From: Rhodocyclaceae bacterium
GTDB taxonomy: Bacteria; Pseudomonadota; Gammaproteobacteria; Burkholderiales; Rhodocyclaceae
Assembly: GCA_016791105.1 (NCBI GenBank)
Contig: JAEUNM010000118.1
Coordinates: forward strand, 124,001 to 188,000
Length of the DNA: 64,000 nt
Direction of reading: 5' to 3'
The notes under the pieces were generated by a model, which worked only from the letters and a program-made list of their open reading frames with translations, had not been told where the DNA came from and searched no databases. The translations under genes and the position numbers were made by a program. Below are positions 55,479 to 63,344 of the stretch, piece after piece. How positions within the stretch are numbered: position 1 is the first letter of the stretch; the number at the start of each line of letters is the position of its first letter.

Positions 55479-56876
55479 TCAATAACTGCCGGGGTGGGCG
55501 GCGTTCTGGAAGCGCGTGTATTCGCCCAGGAACGTAAGCTGAACCATGCCGGTCGGCCCGTTACGGTGCTTGCCTATGATTACTTCGGCCAAACCTTTGT
55601 CGGGCGAATCCGGGTTATAAACTTCGTCCCGGTACAGGAACAAGATGAGGTCGGCATCCTGTTCGATGGCGCCGGATTCGCGCAGATCACTCATCACGGG
55701 CCGCTTGTTGGGGCGTTTTTCCAGTTCGCGGTTCAACTGCGACAGCGCGATGATGGGCACGCTCAATTCTTTCGCCAGCGATTTGATGCCGCGCGATATT
55801 TCGGAAATTTCGGTGGCGCGGTTTTCGCCTACGCGGGTGCCGCTCATGAGTTGCAGATAGTCGATCACGATGAGGCCCAGCTTGCCGCCATACTGTCGCG
55901 CCAGGCGGCGCGCGCGGGCGCGCAGATCGATGGTATTGATGCCACCGCTTTCGTCTACGTGCAGGGGCGCTTCGTGCAATTTGCCCAGCGCCATGGTAAG
56001 GCGGCCCCAATCGTCGTCATTGAGCCGGCCGGTGCGCAGGCGCTGCTGGTCTATGCGCGCCACCGAAGAAATGAAGCGGGTGGCAAGCTGGGTGCCCGGC
56101 ATTTCCAGGGAAAAAATGGCCACCGGCAGGCCCTGGTTGAGCGCGACGTGTTCCGCGATATTGAGCGCGAAGGTGGTTTTGCCCATGGCCGGACGGCCGG
56201 CCACGATCACCATGTCGCCGCCGTGCAGGCCGGCCGTCTTGCGGTCCAGGTCGTCAAAGCCGGACGGTACGCCGGTAATGTCGGAGGGATCATCGCGGTC
56301 ATACAACTCCTGCACGCGATTGACCACTTCCACCAGCATGGGCTGTATGGGCAGCAGGCCTTGCGAGGTACGCGCGCCGGCTTCGGCAATTTCGAAAATT
56401 GTCGATTCCGCCCTGTCCAGCAGTTCCTTGGCGTCGCGCCCCTGCGGATTGAGCGCGCTGGCGGCGATTTCGTCGCCCGCCGCGACCAGCCGGCGCAGGA
56501 TGGCCCGCTCCCGTATGATTTCGGCGTAACGGCGGATATTTGCGGCCGACGGCGTATTGACGGCAATTTCGCCCAGATAGGCCATGCCGCCTATCTGTTC
56601 CGCTTCGTTGTTCTTGTCTACCGACTCGAATACGGTAACGACGTCGGCGGGCTTGCCCAGTTCGATCAGCTTGGCGATATGCCGAAAAATGCGGCGGTGG
56701 TCGTCGCGGTAAAAATCGCCTTCGCCCACCTGATCGGCTATGCGTTCCCAGGCCGCGTTATCCAGCAACAAACCGCCCAGCAAGGATTGTTCGGCTTCGA
56801 CCGAATGGGGTGGAATTTTTAGCGCCGCCACCTCGATGTCGATGGGCGGCTGGTAGTTGATTGTACGTGTCTGCAT
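55479..56876 (-). CDS. dnaB: Replicative DNA helicase DnaB
   Basis: A 465-residue hexameric helicase that unwinds DNA at the replication fork. The N-terminal domain (PPHSVEAEQSLLGGLLLDN) binds primase and loader. The RecA-like domain has Walker A (AGRPAMGKTTFALN), Walker B (GLIVIDYLQLM), the Arg-finger region and a C-terminal LFLYRDEVYNPDS segment. Length and sequence are normal, with no intein. ATG 56876 has GGAGGTGGGG upstream. It stands alone here, not behind rplI as in many bacteria. Two DnaA boxes lie 66-107 bases upstream of its start. Confidence 0.97.
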   Translation of the reverse strand: MQTRTINYQPPIDIEVAALKIPPHSVEAEQSLLGGLLLDNAAWERIADQVGEGDFYRDDHRRIFRHIAKLIELGKPADVVTVFESVDKNNEAEQIGGMAYLGEIAVNTPSAANIRRYAEIIRERAILRRLVAAGDEIAASALNPQGRDAKELLDRAESTIFEIAEAGARTSQGLLPIQPMLVEVVNRVQELYDRDDPSDITGVPSGFDDLDRKTAGLHGGDMVIVAGRPAMGKTTFALNIAEHVALNQGLPVAIFSLEMPGTQLATRFISSVARIDQQRLRTGRLNDDDWGRLTMALGKLHEAPLHVDESGGINTIDLRARARRLARQYGGKLGLIVIDYLQLMSGTRVGENRATEISEISRGIKSLAKELSVPIIALSQLNRELEKRPNKRPVMSDLRESGAIEQDADLILFLYRDEVYNPDSPDKGLAEVIIGKHRNGPTGMVQLTFLGEYTRFQNAAHPGSY

Positions 56877-56941
56877 CTTGACCCCACCTCCTGCGCCGGG
56901 CACTTTACACCGGCGGCGACTGCCGCAGCAAAGGATAAGTC

Positions 56942-56983
56942 TGTGGATAAACCCGCCTTTTGGCGGGGACAAATTGTGGATAA
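56942..56983. promoter_or_regulatory. Two perfect DnaA boxes around a hairpin, upstream of dnaB
   Basis: TGTGGATAA occurs at 56942-56950 and 56975-56983, in the same orientation; each is the complement of the strong DnaA box TTATCCACA. Between them CCCGCC-TTTT-GGCGGG makes a perfect 6-bp hairpin. The site is just upstream of dnaB and could let DnaA control dnaB transcription. Confidence 0.75.
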
Positions 56984-57481
56984 GCAATGTCGGTCAGTTC
57001 GCCGGAACCAGCCTCATCGCCGGTATTTGCGCGCAAAACGACGCTGCCAGGCCATGCCGCAAGGTGCGCTCAGTCACCGACAGCCTGCCCGGGCAGGAAA
57101 TTTCGCCGGCCTCCTGTGTGTGCCGGCCGGCCCCTGCCCGCAGGCATCAGGGTAATCCGCAATGGGGCAGTATGCAGGCATGGGCCGCATGTCGTGTATT
57201 ATTTGTCCCAATAGGGTGTTCGCGGCATCGCACAGATTTCCGCCGCGGGCAGGATTCGTGCTGGTCGGGCCGCCGCACGGGATTTCACGCGCCCGTGTTT
57301 TTTCAAGCATCCCCGCCAGACCTCATCCGCCAGCCGCTCGGCCGCATCGACGCGGACCCTGTTCCAGCCTTAATCCTCCCCGTGCTTGCATCCCCTGCCC
57401 CGCGTCGGCGCCGCATCCATTGCGCACTGCGGCGGGCATCAGGCGCTCATCCGGATTGAATTTCCGACAACGAGAACCATC
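56984..57481. other. Gene-free region between the DnaA boxes and nhaD
   Basis: About 500 bases with no gene I can support. It should contain the promoter of nhaD; a TATTAT-like stretch near 57200 is the only AT-rich patch. I could not recognise a sodium-type riboswitch fold by eye. Confidence 0.45.
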
Positions 57482-58765
57482 ATGCTGACCGCGCTCGTCA
57501 TCGTATTTGTCGTCGCCTATGCGGCCATCGCCCTGGAACACCCGCTGCACATCAACAAGTCCGCCTCGGCTCTGGTCGGGGCGGGCCTGCTATGGACCAT
57601 TTATGCGGTCGCCTCCAGCGATGCCCACATGGTCGGGGAACATCTGGCCGAGTCCCTCATGGCGACCGCGCAAATCGTATTTTTCCTGATGGGCGCCATG
57701 ACCATCGTGGAAGTGGTGGATGCCCACAATGGCTTCGAAGTCATTACGCGGCGCATCAAGACCACAAGTTTGTCCTCGCTCATGTGGCTGGTGGGATTCG
57801 TCACATTTTTTCTGAGCGCGATGCTGGACAACCTGACCACCACCATCGTCATGGTGTCGTTGATACGCAAATTGCTCGCCCGCCACGACGACAGGCTGTT
57901 TTTTGCCGGCATCATCATCATCGCGGCCAATTCCGGCGGCGCCTGGTCGCCCATAGGCGACGTCACCACAACCATGCTGTGGATAGGCGGCCAAATCACC
58001 ACCCTGGCGATCATGCAATCGGTATTGCTGCCCGCGCTCGTCAGCATGATCGTGCCGCTGGCGGTCACGGCGCACATACTGCGCGGCAGGCCGGTCGAAG
58101 CACCGGCAGCACCGAGCGGCGAAGAAGGCTGCAGCACCAGCGCCTTTGAGCGTAACCTCATGTTCTTTCTGGGGCTGGGCATACTGATCGCGGTGCCGGT
58201 ATTCAAAACCTTGACCCACCTGCCGCCCTTCATGGGCATATTGTTCGGCCTGGGCATATTGTGGCTGGTCGGCGATCTGGTGCACCGCCACAAGGACGAC
58301 GACGACAAACAACACCTCACGCTGGCGCACGCATTGAGCCGCATAGACATGAGTTCCATCGTGTTTTTCATCGGCATCCTGCTCGCCGTGGCCACGCTGG
58401 AACACACCCACATCCTGAACGCACTGGCCGAATGGCTGGAACGCACTGTCGGCCGTCAGGATTTGATCGTGCTCATCATCGGAATGGTGAGCGCCATCGT
58501 CGATAACGTGCCGCTGGTCGCCGCAGCCATGGGCATGTACAGCCTGCAACAATTCCCGCCCGACAACTTCCTGTGGGAATTCCTCGCCTACTGCGCCGGC
58601 ACGGGCGGCTCCATCCTGATTATCGGATCGGCCGCAGGAGTAGCCGCCATGGGGCTCGAAAAGATAGAGTTTTTCTGGTACATGAAGCGCATCAGCCTGC
58701 TTGCGCTGGTCGGCTACTTTGCCGGTGCCGGCTGCTATCTGCTGCAGTACCGGATATTCCACTAA
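57482..58765 (+). CDS. nhaD: NhaD-type sodium/proton antiporter
   Basis: A 427-residue polytopic membrane protein with about eleven hydrophobic segments. NhaD signatures: FLMGAMTIVEVVDAHNGFEV, SAMLDNLTTTIVMVSLIRKL, IIAANSGGAWSPIGDVTTTM, and IVDNVPLVAAAMGMYSL. It exchanges cytoplasmic Na+ or Li+ for H+ at the inner membrane. A cytoplasmic loop (RHKDDDDKQH) separates the two halves. ATG 57482 begins the first helix (MLTALVIVFVVAYAAIALEH), with a weak ribosome site. The gene is single; the following 225 bases hold no gene. Confidence 0.95.
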   Translation: MLTALVIVFVVAYAAIALEHPLHINKSASALVGAGLLWTIYAVASSDAHMVGEHLAESLMATAQIVFFLMGAMTIVEVVDAHNGFEVITRRIKTTSLSSLMWLVGFVTFFLSAMLDNLTTTIVMVSLIRKLLARHDDRLFFAGIIIIAANSGGAWSPIGDVTTTMLWIGGQITTLAIMQSVLLPALVSMIVPLAVTAHILRGRPVEAPAAPSGEEGCSTSAFERNLMFFLGLGILIAVPVFKTLTHLPPFMGILFGLGILWLVGDLVHRHKDDDDKQHLTLAHALSRIDMSSIVFFIGILLAVATLEHTHILNALAEWLERTVGRQDLIVLIIGMVSAIVDNVPLVAAAMGMYSLQQFPPDNFLWEFLAYCAGTGGSILIIGSAAGVAAMGLEKIEFFWYMKRISLLALVGYFAGAGCYLLQYRIFH

Positions 58766-58990
58766 ACGCCGGCTGCGGCCGCCGCCGCATGCGTAATTCG
58801 GGGAACCTACCGATTGCGCGTATCGCGGCGGCCATGATGCGCGGCAGCCGCGGGATGTCGCTCATTCAGCCGCCATCGCGGCTACAGGGCGTAACGGCGC
58901 CGGCACGGCGCGACGCTTCGCCCCGCGCTCGGCAAGGCCGGACCACCACGCTGCGCGGCATTCCACCGCAAGCGTAGCTTGCCCCGGTAC

Positions 58991-59254
58991 TTAGTTTGAT
59001 ACCTGCGGCCTGTCGTCCGGCATGTGGTTGATTTCCGCGGCGCGGCGCTGGAAGAAACAGGTGCAGGCCGACGAGGTCGCGCACAGCAGCCAGAACGCAA
59101 AAAATCCCAAAGAATAAGTCGCCTCGCGCGACCAATAGACCGGCTTGCCCAACAAATAAAGCTCTTGCGGGTCGATGATGGTGAAAAAAACGATTTCTGC
59201 CAGCCCTGCCACGATGAATGAAGGCCACAGAATATTGATGATGCGCTTGTTCAT
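58991..59254 (-). CDS. Small two-helix membrane protein of the cbb3 oxidase cluster
   Basis: An 87-residue protein (MNKRIINILWPSFIVAGLAE) with two membrane segments (around FIVAGLAEIVFFTII and YSLGFFAFWLLCATSSACTC) and a Cys-containing stretch. I know of similar unnamed proteins beside cco genes but no proven role. GAGG lies eight bases before the ATG at 59254. It is last in the minus-strand series, 74 bp after the DUF3149 gene, so co-transcription is likely. A part in oxidase assembly is only a guess from location. Confidence 0.75.
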   Translation of the reverse strand: MNKRIINILWPSFIVAGLAEIVFFTIIDPQELYLLGKPVYWSREATYSLGFFAFWLLCATSSACTCFFQRRAAEINHMPDDRPQVSN

Positions 59255-59328
59255 GCCGTTCGCCTCGTACTTGCCAATGCGCAAAATTGCGCGGCGACGC
59301 GGCGCGCGTGGCGCGCCGCGTCTGTCGG

Positions 59329-59505
59329 TCAGCCCTTGCCGCCGGCCGCTGAACTGTTGTTGCGGGCGGCAAGCGCCTTTGCTTCGTCCTCATCCATGCT
59401 GCGGCGGAAAAAGCGCACGAAAAATACGCCCATGCCTAGTATGAATGCGATCGTTGCAAGACTAAATAGACCAATGTCGGAACTAAAGAGCAGATTCCAT
59501 GCCAT
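59329..59505 (-). CDS. DUF3149-family single-helix protein
   Basis: A 58-residue protein. It starts MAWNLLFSSDIGLFSL, has one transmembrane helix (to FILGMGVFFVRFF) and a polar tail rich in acidic residues and Ala (SMDEDEAKALAARNN). This matches the DUF3149 family, common in betaproteobacteria. Position 11 bases after fixH and a GGGG-type ribosome site eight bases before ATG support it. The role is unknown; its neighbours suggest an accessory part of cbb3 oxidase assembly. Confidence 0.85.
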   Translation of the reverse strand: MAWNLLFSSDIGLFSLATIAFILGMGVFFVRFFRRSMDEDEAKALAARNNSSAAGGKG

Positions 59506-59516
59506 GACTAATTCCC

Positions 59517-60035
59517 CTATTCAGGACTTTGTAGAGATGTCGAATCAAGTTTGATCTCTCTGTCGTGGGGAATTTTCATGGTGCCGGTAAGGCGCCATGT
59601 CCGGGCGTCATCTTCTATATCCACCAGCCAGCGCCCGTTGGCAAGGTTTTTGAGCGCGCCGGCGTAGTCGCCCTTGTGCCCGGTAAGTAATAAGGATTGA
59701 TCACTGTCGTCACCCGCCGGCCGGATGAAACTCACCCGTATGGCCTCGGGCGGGTTTGCAATCTGCAGCTGGACGTCTACGCGACCGTCGTCGAGCTTGA
59801 TGCGCGCCACGGCGTGCAACTCCGCCGCGCGCTTTTCGCGCGCCAAGGTCTGATTGACCGCCAGTCCCTGTTTGTAATAGTCGCCCGTGACCAAGCCATC
59901 ATCGGTCTTGATGGCAATCCACAAGGTTGCGAAACCCGCCACCACCGCGGTGGCGGGCATGGATATCAATAGCCACGGCCACAACTGCCGATACCAGGGC
60001 GTGTGGGCCGGCAAGGCCGCTGCGGAAACCGTCAT
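59517..60035 (-). CDS. FixH/CcoH-family cbb3 oxidase assembly protein
   Basis: A 172-residue protein with one N-terminal membrane helix (WPWLLISMPATAVVAGFATL) and a periplasmic beta domain. The segment KTDDGLVTGDYYKQGLAVNQ is the FixH signature, and the rest (VQLQIANPPEAIRVSFIRPA) fits the family. CcoH acts in stabilising the cbb3 complex during assembly. ATG 60035 has AAGGAG eight bases upstream; a GTG at 60053 is within that site. It follows ccoG by 14 bases, the standard ccoGH order. Confidence 0.92.
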   Translation of the reverse strand: MTVSAAALPAHTPWYRQLWPWLLISMPATAVVAGFATLWIAIKTDDGLVTGDYYKQGLAVNQTLAREKRAAELHAVARIKLDDGRVDVQLQIANPPEAIRVSFIRPAGDDSDQSLLLTGHKGDYAGALKNLANGRWLVDIEDDARTWRLTGTMKIPHDREIKLDSTSLQSPE

Positions 60036-60049
60036 TGAATGTTTCTCCT

Positions 60050-61498
60050 TCACGGGAGCAGGAAGGTGGATTTTTCGTGCACATGCACCTTGGAATCGTC
60101 CGTGGCCGTCACGTCGAAATAAATTTCGTTCGAACCGTGCTTGCCCGCGTCTTCCGGGGCGCGTACCCCCACTGTCATGCTGCGCGTGGATGCCGGGTCG
60201 ACCACCACTTCACTATCCGACGCCAGAACGATCGACGGCATGCCGCTTACCGTCACCGTAAATTTGCGCGTCTGTTCGGAGGTATTGATGATCTGCAGGC
60301 GATACACATTTTCCATGAGGCCGCCTTCCACTTCGCGCGCCAGCGTGGAACGATCGCGTATCACATTCACCTTGAGCGGTTGGCGCGTCGCCAAAGACCA
60401 GATGAACGCAATGATCACCAGACCCATGAGCCCCGTATAAAGCATGATGCGTGGGCGCATCACGTGGCGCAGAATTTCCTTGCTTCCCCAGTGCTTCTTG
60501 AGCGCGTTTTCGGTCGTATAGCGTATCAGCCCACGCTGATAGCCCATTTTGTCCATGACCTGATCGCAGCCGTCGATGCAGGCTGCGCAGCCTATGCATT
60601 CGTATTGAAGCCCCTTGCGTATGTCGATACCGGTCGGGCACACCTGCACGCAGATGCCGCAATCGACGCAATCGCCCTTGCTCACGCTGCGCGGATCCAC
60701 CCCTTTGCGACGCGAGCCGCGCGGTTCTCCGCGCTCGGTATCATAGGTAATGACCAAGGTATCCGGATCGAACATGACCCCCTGAAAACGCGCATAGGGG
60801 CACATGTATTTGCAAACCTGTTCACGCATGTAGCCGGCATTGCCATAGGTGGCAAAACCGTAGAACAACACCCAGAACGTTTCCCAGGGGCCGAGCGTGA
60901 ACGCCAGCACTTCGCTCGCCAGTTCGCGTATGGGCGTGAAATAGCCGACGAAAGTAAATCCCGTCCATAGCGACACCGCAATCCAGGCCGCCTGCTTGCT
61001 GAACTTGAGTCCGAACTTGCGCGCGCTCATGGGCTGCTGATCGAGTTTCATGCGCTTGGCACGATCGCCCTCGATCTTCATTTCTATCCACATGAAAATT
61101 TCCGTGTAGACCGTCTGTGGACAGGCATAACCACACCACAATCGCCCGGCGACGGCCGTAAATAGAAATAGTCCAAACGCGGACAAAATGAGAATGATGG
61201 TCAGATAAACCACGTCCTGCGGCCAGAACACCGCGCCAAATATGTAGAACTTGCGCTCGACCAGGTGAAACAGCACGGCCTGGCGGCCGTTCCAGGGCAA
61301 CCAGCAAAGCCCGTAAAACACGAGTTGCGTGGCCCAAACCAGAATCCAGCGCCAGGTCGCAAAAATGCCGGTGACGGCACGCGGATAAATCTTTTTGCGT
61401 ACCTCGTAAAGGGACACTTCGACTGCGGCATCCTGCGCCTCGATCGGGATGACCTTGGGCGCCTGTTCAGCATTCGCGGGGGAGTTGGGCGGATTCAT
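60050..61498 (-). CDS. ccoG: cbb3 oxidase maturation protein CcoG (RdxA/FixG family)
   Basis: A 482-residue membrane protein with several helices and two 4Fe-4S clusters: CVDCGICVQVCPTGIDI and CIGCAACIDGCDQVMD, the fourth Cys pattern CxxxCD in the second being usual for this family. A membrane-region CGYACPQTVYTE motif is also present, as is a C-terminal Ig-like domain (VTVSGMPSIVLASDSEVVVD). CcoG is a cupric reductase that supplies Cu(I) for the CuB site of CcoN. Start at 61498. It begins 93 bases after ccoP, behind a terminator-like hairpin, so it may be expressed below the level of the structural genes. Confidence 0.95.
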   Translation of the reverse strand: MNPPNSPANAEQAPKVIPIEAQDAAVEVSLYEVRKKIYPRAVTGIFATWRWILVWATQLVFYGLCWLPWNGRQAVLFHLVERKFYIFGAVFWPQDVVYLTIILILSAFGLFLFTAVAGRLWCGYACPQTVYTEIFMWIEMKIEGDRAKRMKLDQQPMSARKFGLKFSKQAAWIAVSLWTGFTFVGYFTPIRELASEVLAFTLGPWETFWVLFYGFATYGNAGYMREQVCKYMCPYARFQGVMFDPDTLVITYDTERGEPRGSRRKGVDPRSVSKGDCVDCGICVQVCPTGIDIRKGLQYECIGCAACIDGCDQVMDKMGYQRGLIRYTTENALKKHWGSKEILRHVMRPRIMLYTGLMGLVIIAFIWSLATRQPLKVNVIRDRSTLAREVEGGLMENVYRLQIINTSEQTRKFTVTVSGMPSIVLASDSEVVVDPASTRSMTVGVRAPEDAGKHGSNEIYFDVTATDDSKVHVHEKSTFLLP

Positions 61499-61540
61499 AG
61501 TTTCAGATAATAAGCAGATACTAATACATTGATCTGAAAA

Positions 61541-61563
61541 CTCCGGACCGCACGGGTCCGGAG
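61541..61563 (-). terminator. Terminator/attenuator hairpin between ccoP and ccoG
   Basis: CTCCGGACC and GGTCCGGAG form a perfect 9-bp stem with a 5-base loop, followed on the minus strand by TTTT. It is 28 bases beyond the ccoP stop. The short T-run suggests partial termination. Confidence 0.7.
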
Positions 61564-61591
61564 CACGTACCGCTTTGTGATTGTTTTTGTG

Positions 61592-62509
61592 TTACTTCGT
61601 TTCGGCCTTGGGCGCGGCGCCAGCCGATTTGCCATAAATATAGGCAGCCAGCAGGTGAATCTTGGCGTCGCCCAGGAATTCCTGGAACGCCGGCATGCGG
61701 TTCTGGCGGCCCATGGTGATGGTTTCCGTTACCGTCCCCTCGCTACTGCCATACAACCAGGTGCTGTCGCTCAGGTTAGGCGCGCCTATGGCGGTATTGC
61801 CTTTGGCGTCCTGACCGTGACAGGGCGAGCAGTTGGCCATGAACACTTCCTTGCCGCGCTGGGCGCGGGTTGAATCGGCGGCCATGCCCGACAGGGACCG
61901 CACATAGTTGGCTGCGTCCTTGATCGTATCCGCGCCAAGATGGGCAAACGGAGGCATCATGCCCTGACGGCCACCTTTGATCGTGGTCTCGATCTGCTCC
62001 GGCTCACCACCATACAGCCAGTCGCTATCGGTCAGATTCGGAAAGCCCTTGGCGCCCTTGGCATCCGACCCGTGGCACTGCGAGCAGTAGGTCTGGAACA
62101 GCCGCTCACCCATGGCCTTGGCTTCCGGATCGGCTGCCACCACCTTGATGTCCTGGGTCAGGAACTTGTTGAAGATCGGATCGTACTTTTCGGCGGCCTT
62201 TTTCATCTCGTCTTCATACTGACCAAGGGAAGTCCAGCCGAACGCCCCCTTGAAACTTCCGAAGCCGGGATACATCGCCAGATACGCAATCCCGAACAGC
62301 ACGGTCAGCCAGAACAGGCCCATCCACCAGCCCGGCAGCGGATTGTTCCATTCCTGGATGTTTTCGTCCCACACGTTGCCGTGCAGCTGAACCCCGCCGA
62401 CCTTTTTCTCGGTGCGGTTGCTCATCAGCACGAACAAGCAGTACACGAGACTCAAGGCCACCAGCACCATCACGTACATGTTCCAGAAGCCGTTTACGAA
62501 ATCACTCAT
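61592..62509 (-). CDS. ccoP: cbb3-type cytochrome c oxidase subunit III (dihaem cytochrome c)
   Basis: A 305-residue membrane-anchored dihaem cytochrome. Two helices lie in the first ~80 residues, the second (WWMGLFWLTVLFGIAYLAMY) after the conserved NPLPGWW. Two c-haem sites follow: CSQCH (Cys142-His146) and CSPCH (Cys227-His231), each followed by a Met-containing loop (MMPPFAH; RMPAFQE). It passes electrons from soluble cytochromes to CcoO and CcoN. AAGGAAAA precedes ATG 62509, two bases after ccoQ. Confidence 0.97.
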   Translation of the reverse strand: MSDFVNGFWNMYVMVLVALSLVYCLFVLMSNRTEKKVGGVQLHGNVWDENIQEWNNPLPGWWMGLFWLTVLFGIAYLAMYPGFGSFKGAFGWTSLGQYEDEMKKAAEKYDPIFNKFLTQDIKVVAADPEAKAMGERLFQTYCSQCHGSDAKGAKGFPNLTDSDWLYGGEPEQIETTIKGGRQGMMPPFAHLGADTIKDAANYVRSLSGMAADSTRAQRGKEVFMANCSPCHGQDAKGNTAIGAPNLSDSTWLYGSSEGTVTETITMGRQNRMPAFQEFLGDAKIHLLAAYIYGKSAGAAPKAETK

Positions 62510-62511
62510 GA

Positions 62512-62694
62512 TTATTTTCCTTGATCGCGGTTGGGACCGGACGAGGCCTCCGGCAGATCGTCTTCTTCGAGCGGAATGCGGCCCGCATCTTCGAACAGTT
62601 TGCGATTCTTCGCGCTATAGGCCCAGTAAACAATGCCCAGGAAGCACAGCAAACTGAATACGGTGACGACCGACCGGATGAGACTCACGTCCAT
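62512..62694 (-). CDS. ccoQ: cbb3-type oxidase small subunit CcoQ
   Basis: A 60-residue one-helix protein (helix VVTVFSLLCFLGIVYWAYS, then KNRKLFEDAGRIPLEED), a close fit to CcoQ, which stabilises the complex. It lies four bases after ccoO and two before ccoP. Confidence 0.93.
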   Translation of the reverse strand: MDVSLIRSVVTVFSLLCFLGIVYWAYSAKNRKLFEDAGRIPLEEDDLPEASSGPNRDQGK

Positions 62695-62698
62695 GGTC

Positions 62699-63331
62699 TT
62701 ATCTCACGTTCTTGAGCGCGGTGCCCAAACCCTGGAGGTAGGCGATGACCGCTTCCAGCTCGGTCTTGCCTTCCACCTGTGCGCGCGCGTTCTTGATGTC
62801 GTCTTCGGAATAAGGCGGCTTGCCATCGACCTTGAACGTAACGGCATTCAGCGCCGCCATTTTCTTCTCGATGTCATCCACCTTGGCCGGACGGTCCAGC
62901 CAGGAGTAGGCCGGCATGTTCGACTCCGGCACCACATCGCGCGGGTTCAGCAGGTGAATGCGATGCCACTGGTCCGAATAACGGCCTCCCACACGAGCCA
63001 GGTCGGGACCGGTGCGCTTGGAACCCCACTGGAAGGGGTGGTCATACACCGACTCACCCGCGACCGAATAGTGACCATAGCGCTCGGTTTCCGCACGGAA
63101 CGGACGGATCATCTGCGAGTGGCAGTTGTAGCAGCCTTCGCGTACATAGATGTCGCGCCCGACCAGCCGCAGCGGTTCGTAGGGCTTTACCCCTTCGATC
63201 GGCTTTGTAGTGGAGTGCTGGAAAAACAGCGGAACGATTTCCACCAGACCACCCACTGACACCGCAAGGATGGTCAGGATGATCATGAGCGGAAGATTGC
63301 TTTCGATTATTTCGTGCTTGGAACCAGACAT
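62699..63331 (-). CDS. ccoO: cbb3-type cytochrome c oxidase subunit II (monohaem cytochrome c)
   Basis: A 210-residue membrane-anchored monohaem cytochrome. One N-terminal helix (LMIILTILAVSVGGLVEIVP) is followed by the haem site CYNCH (Cys67-His71) in the conserved GRDIYVREGCYNCHSQMIRP, and a Met ligand region (ESNMPAYSWL). It takes electrons from CcoP to CcoN. Start at 63331, 13 bases after ccoN. Confidence 0.97.
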   Translation of the reverse strand: MSGSKHEIIESNLPLMIILTILAVSVGGLVEIVPLFFQHSTTKPIEGVKPYEPLRLVGRDIYVREGCYNCHSQMIRPFRAETERYGHYSVAGESVYDHPFQWGSKRTGPDLARVGGRYSDQWHRIHLLNPRDVVPESNMPAYSWLDRPAKVDDIEKKMAALNAVTFKVDGKPPYSEDDIKNARAQVEGKTELEAVIAYLQGLGTALKNVR

Positions 63332-63344
63332 TTCCTCGTCTCCT

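Noticed and set aside
57074..57310. Minus-strand frame in the dnaB-nhaD gap
   Set aside because: Composition is that of random GC-rich DNA, with no motif, no signal sequence and no ribosome site.
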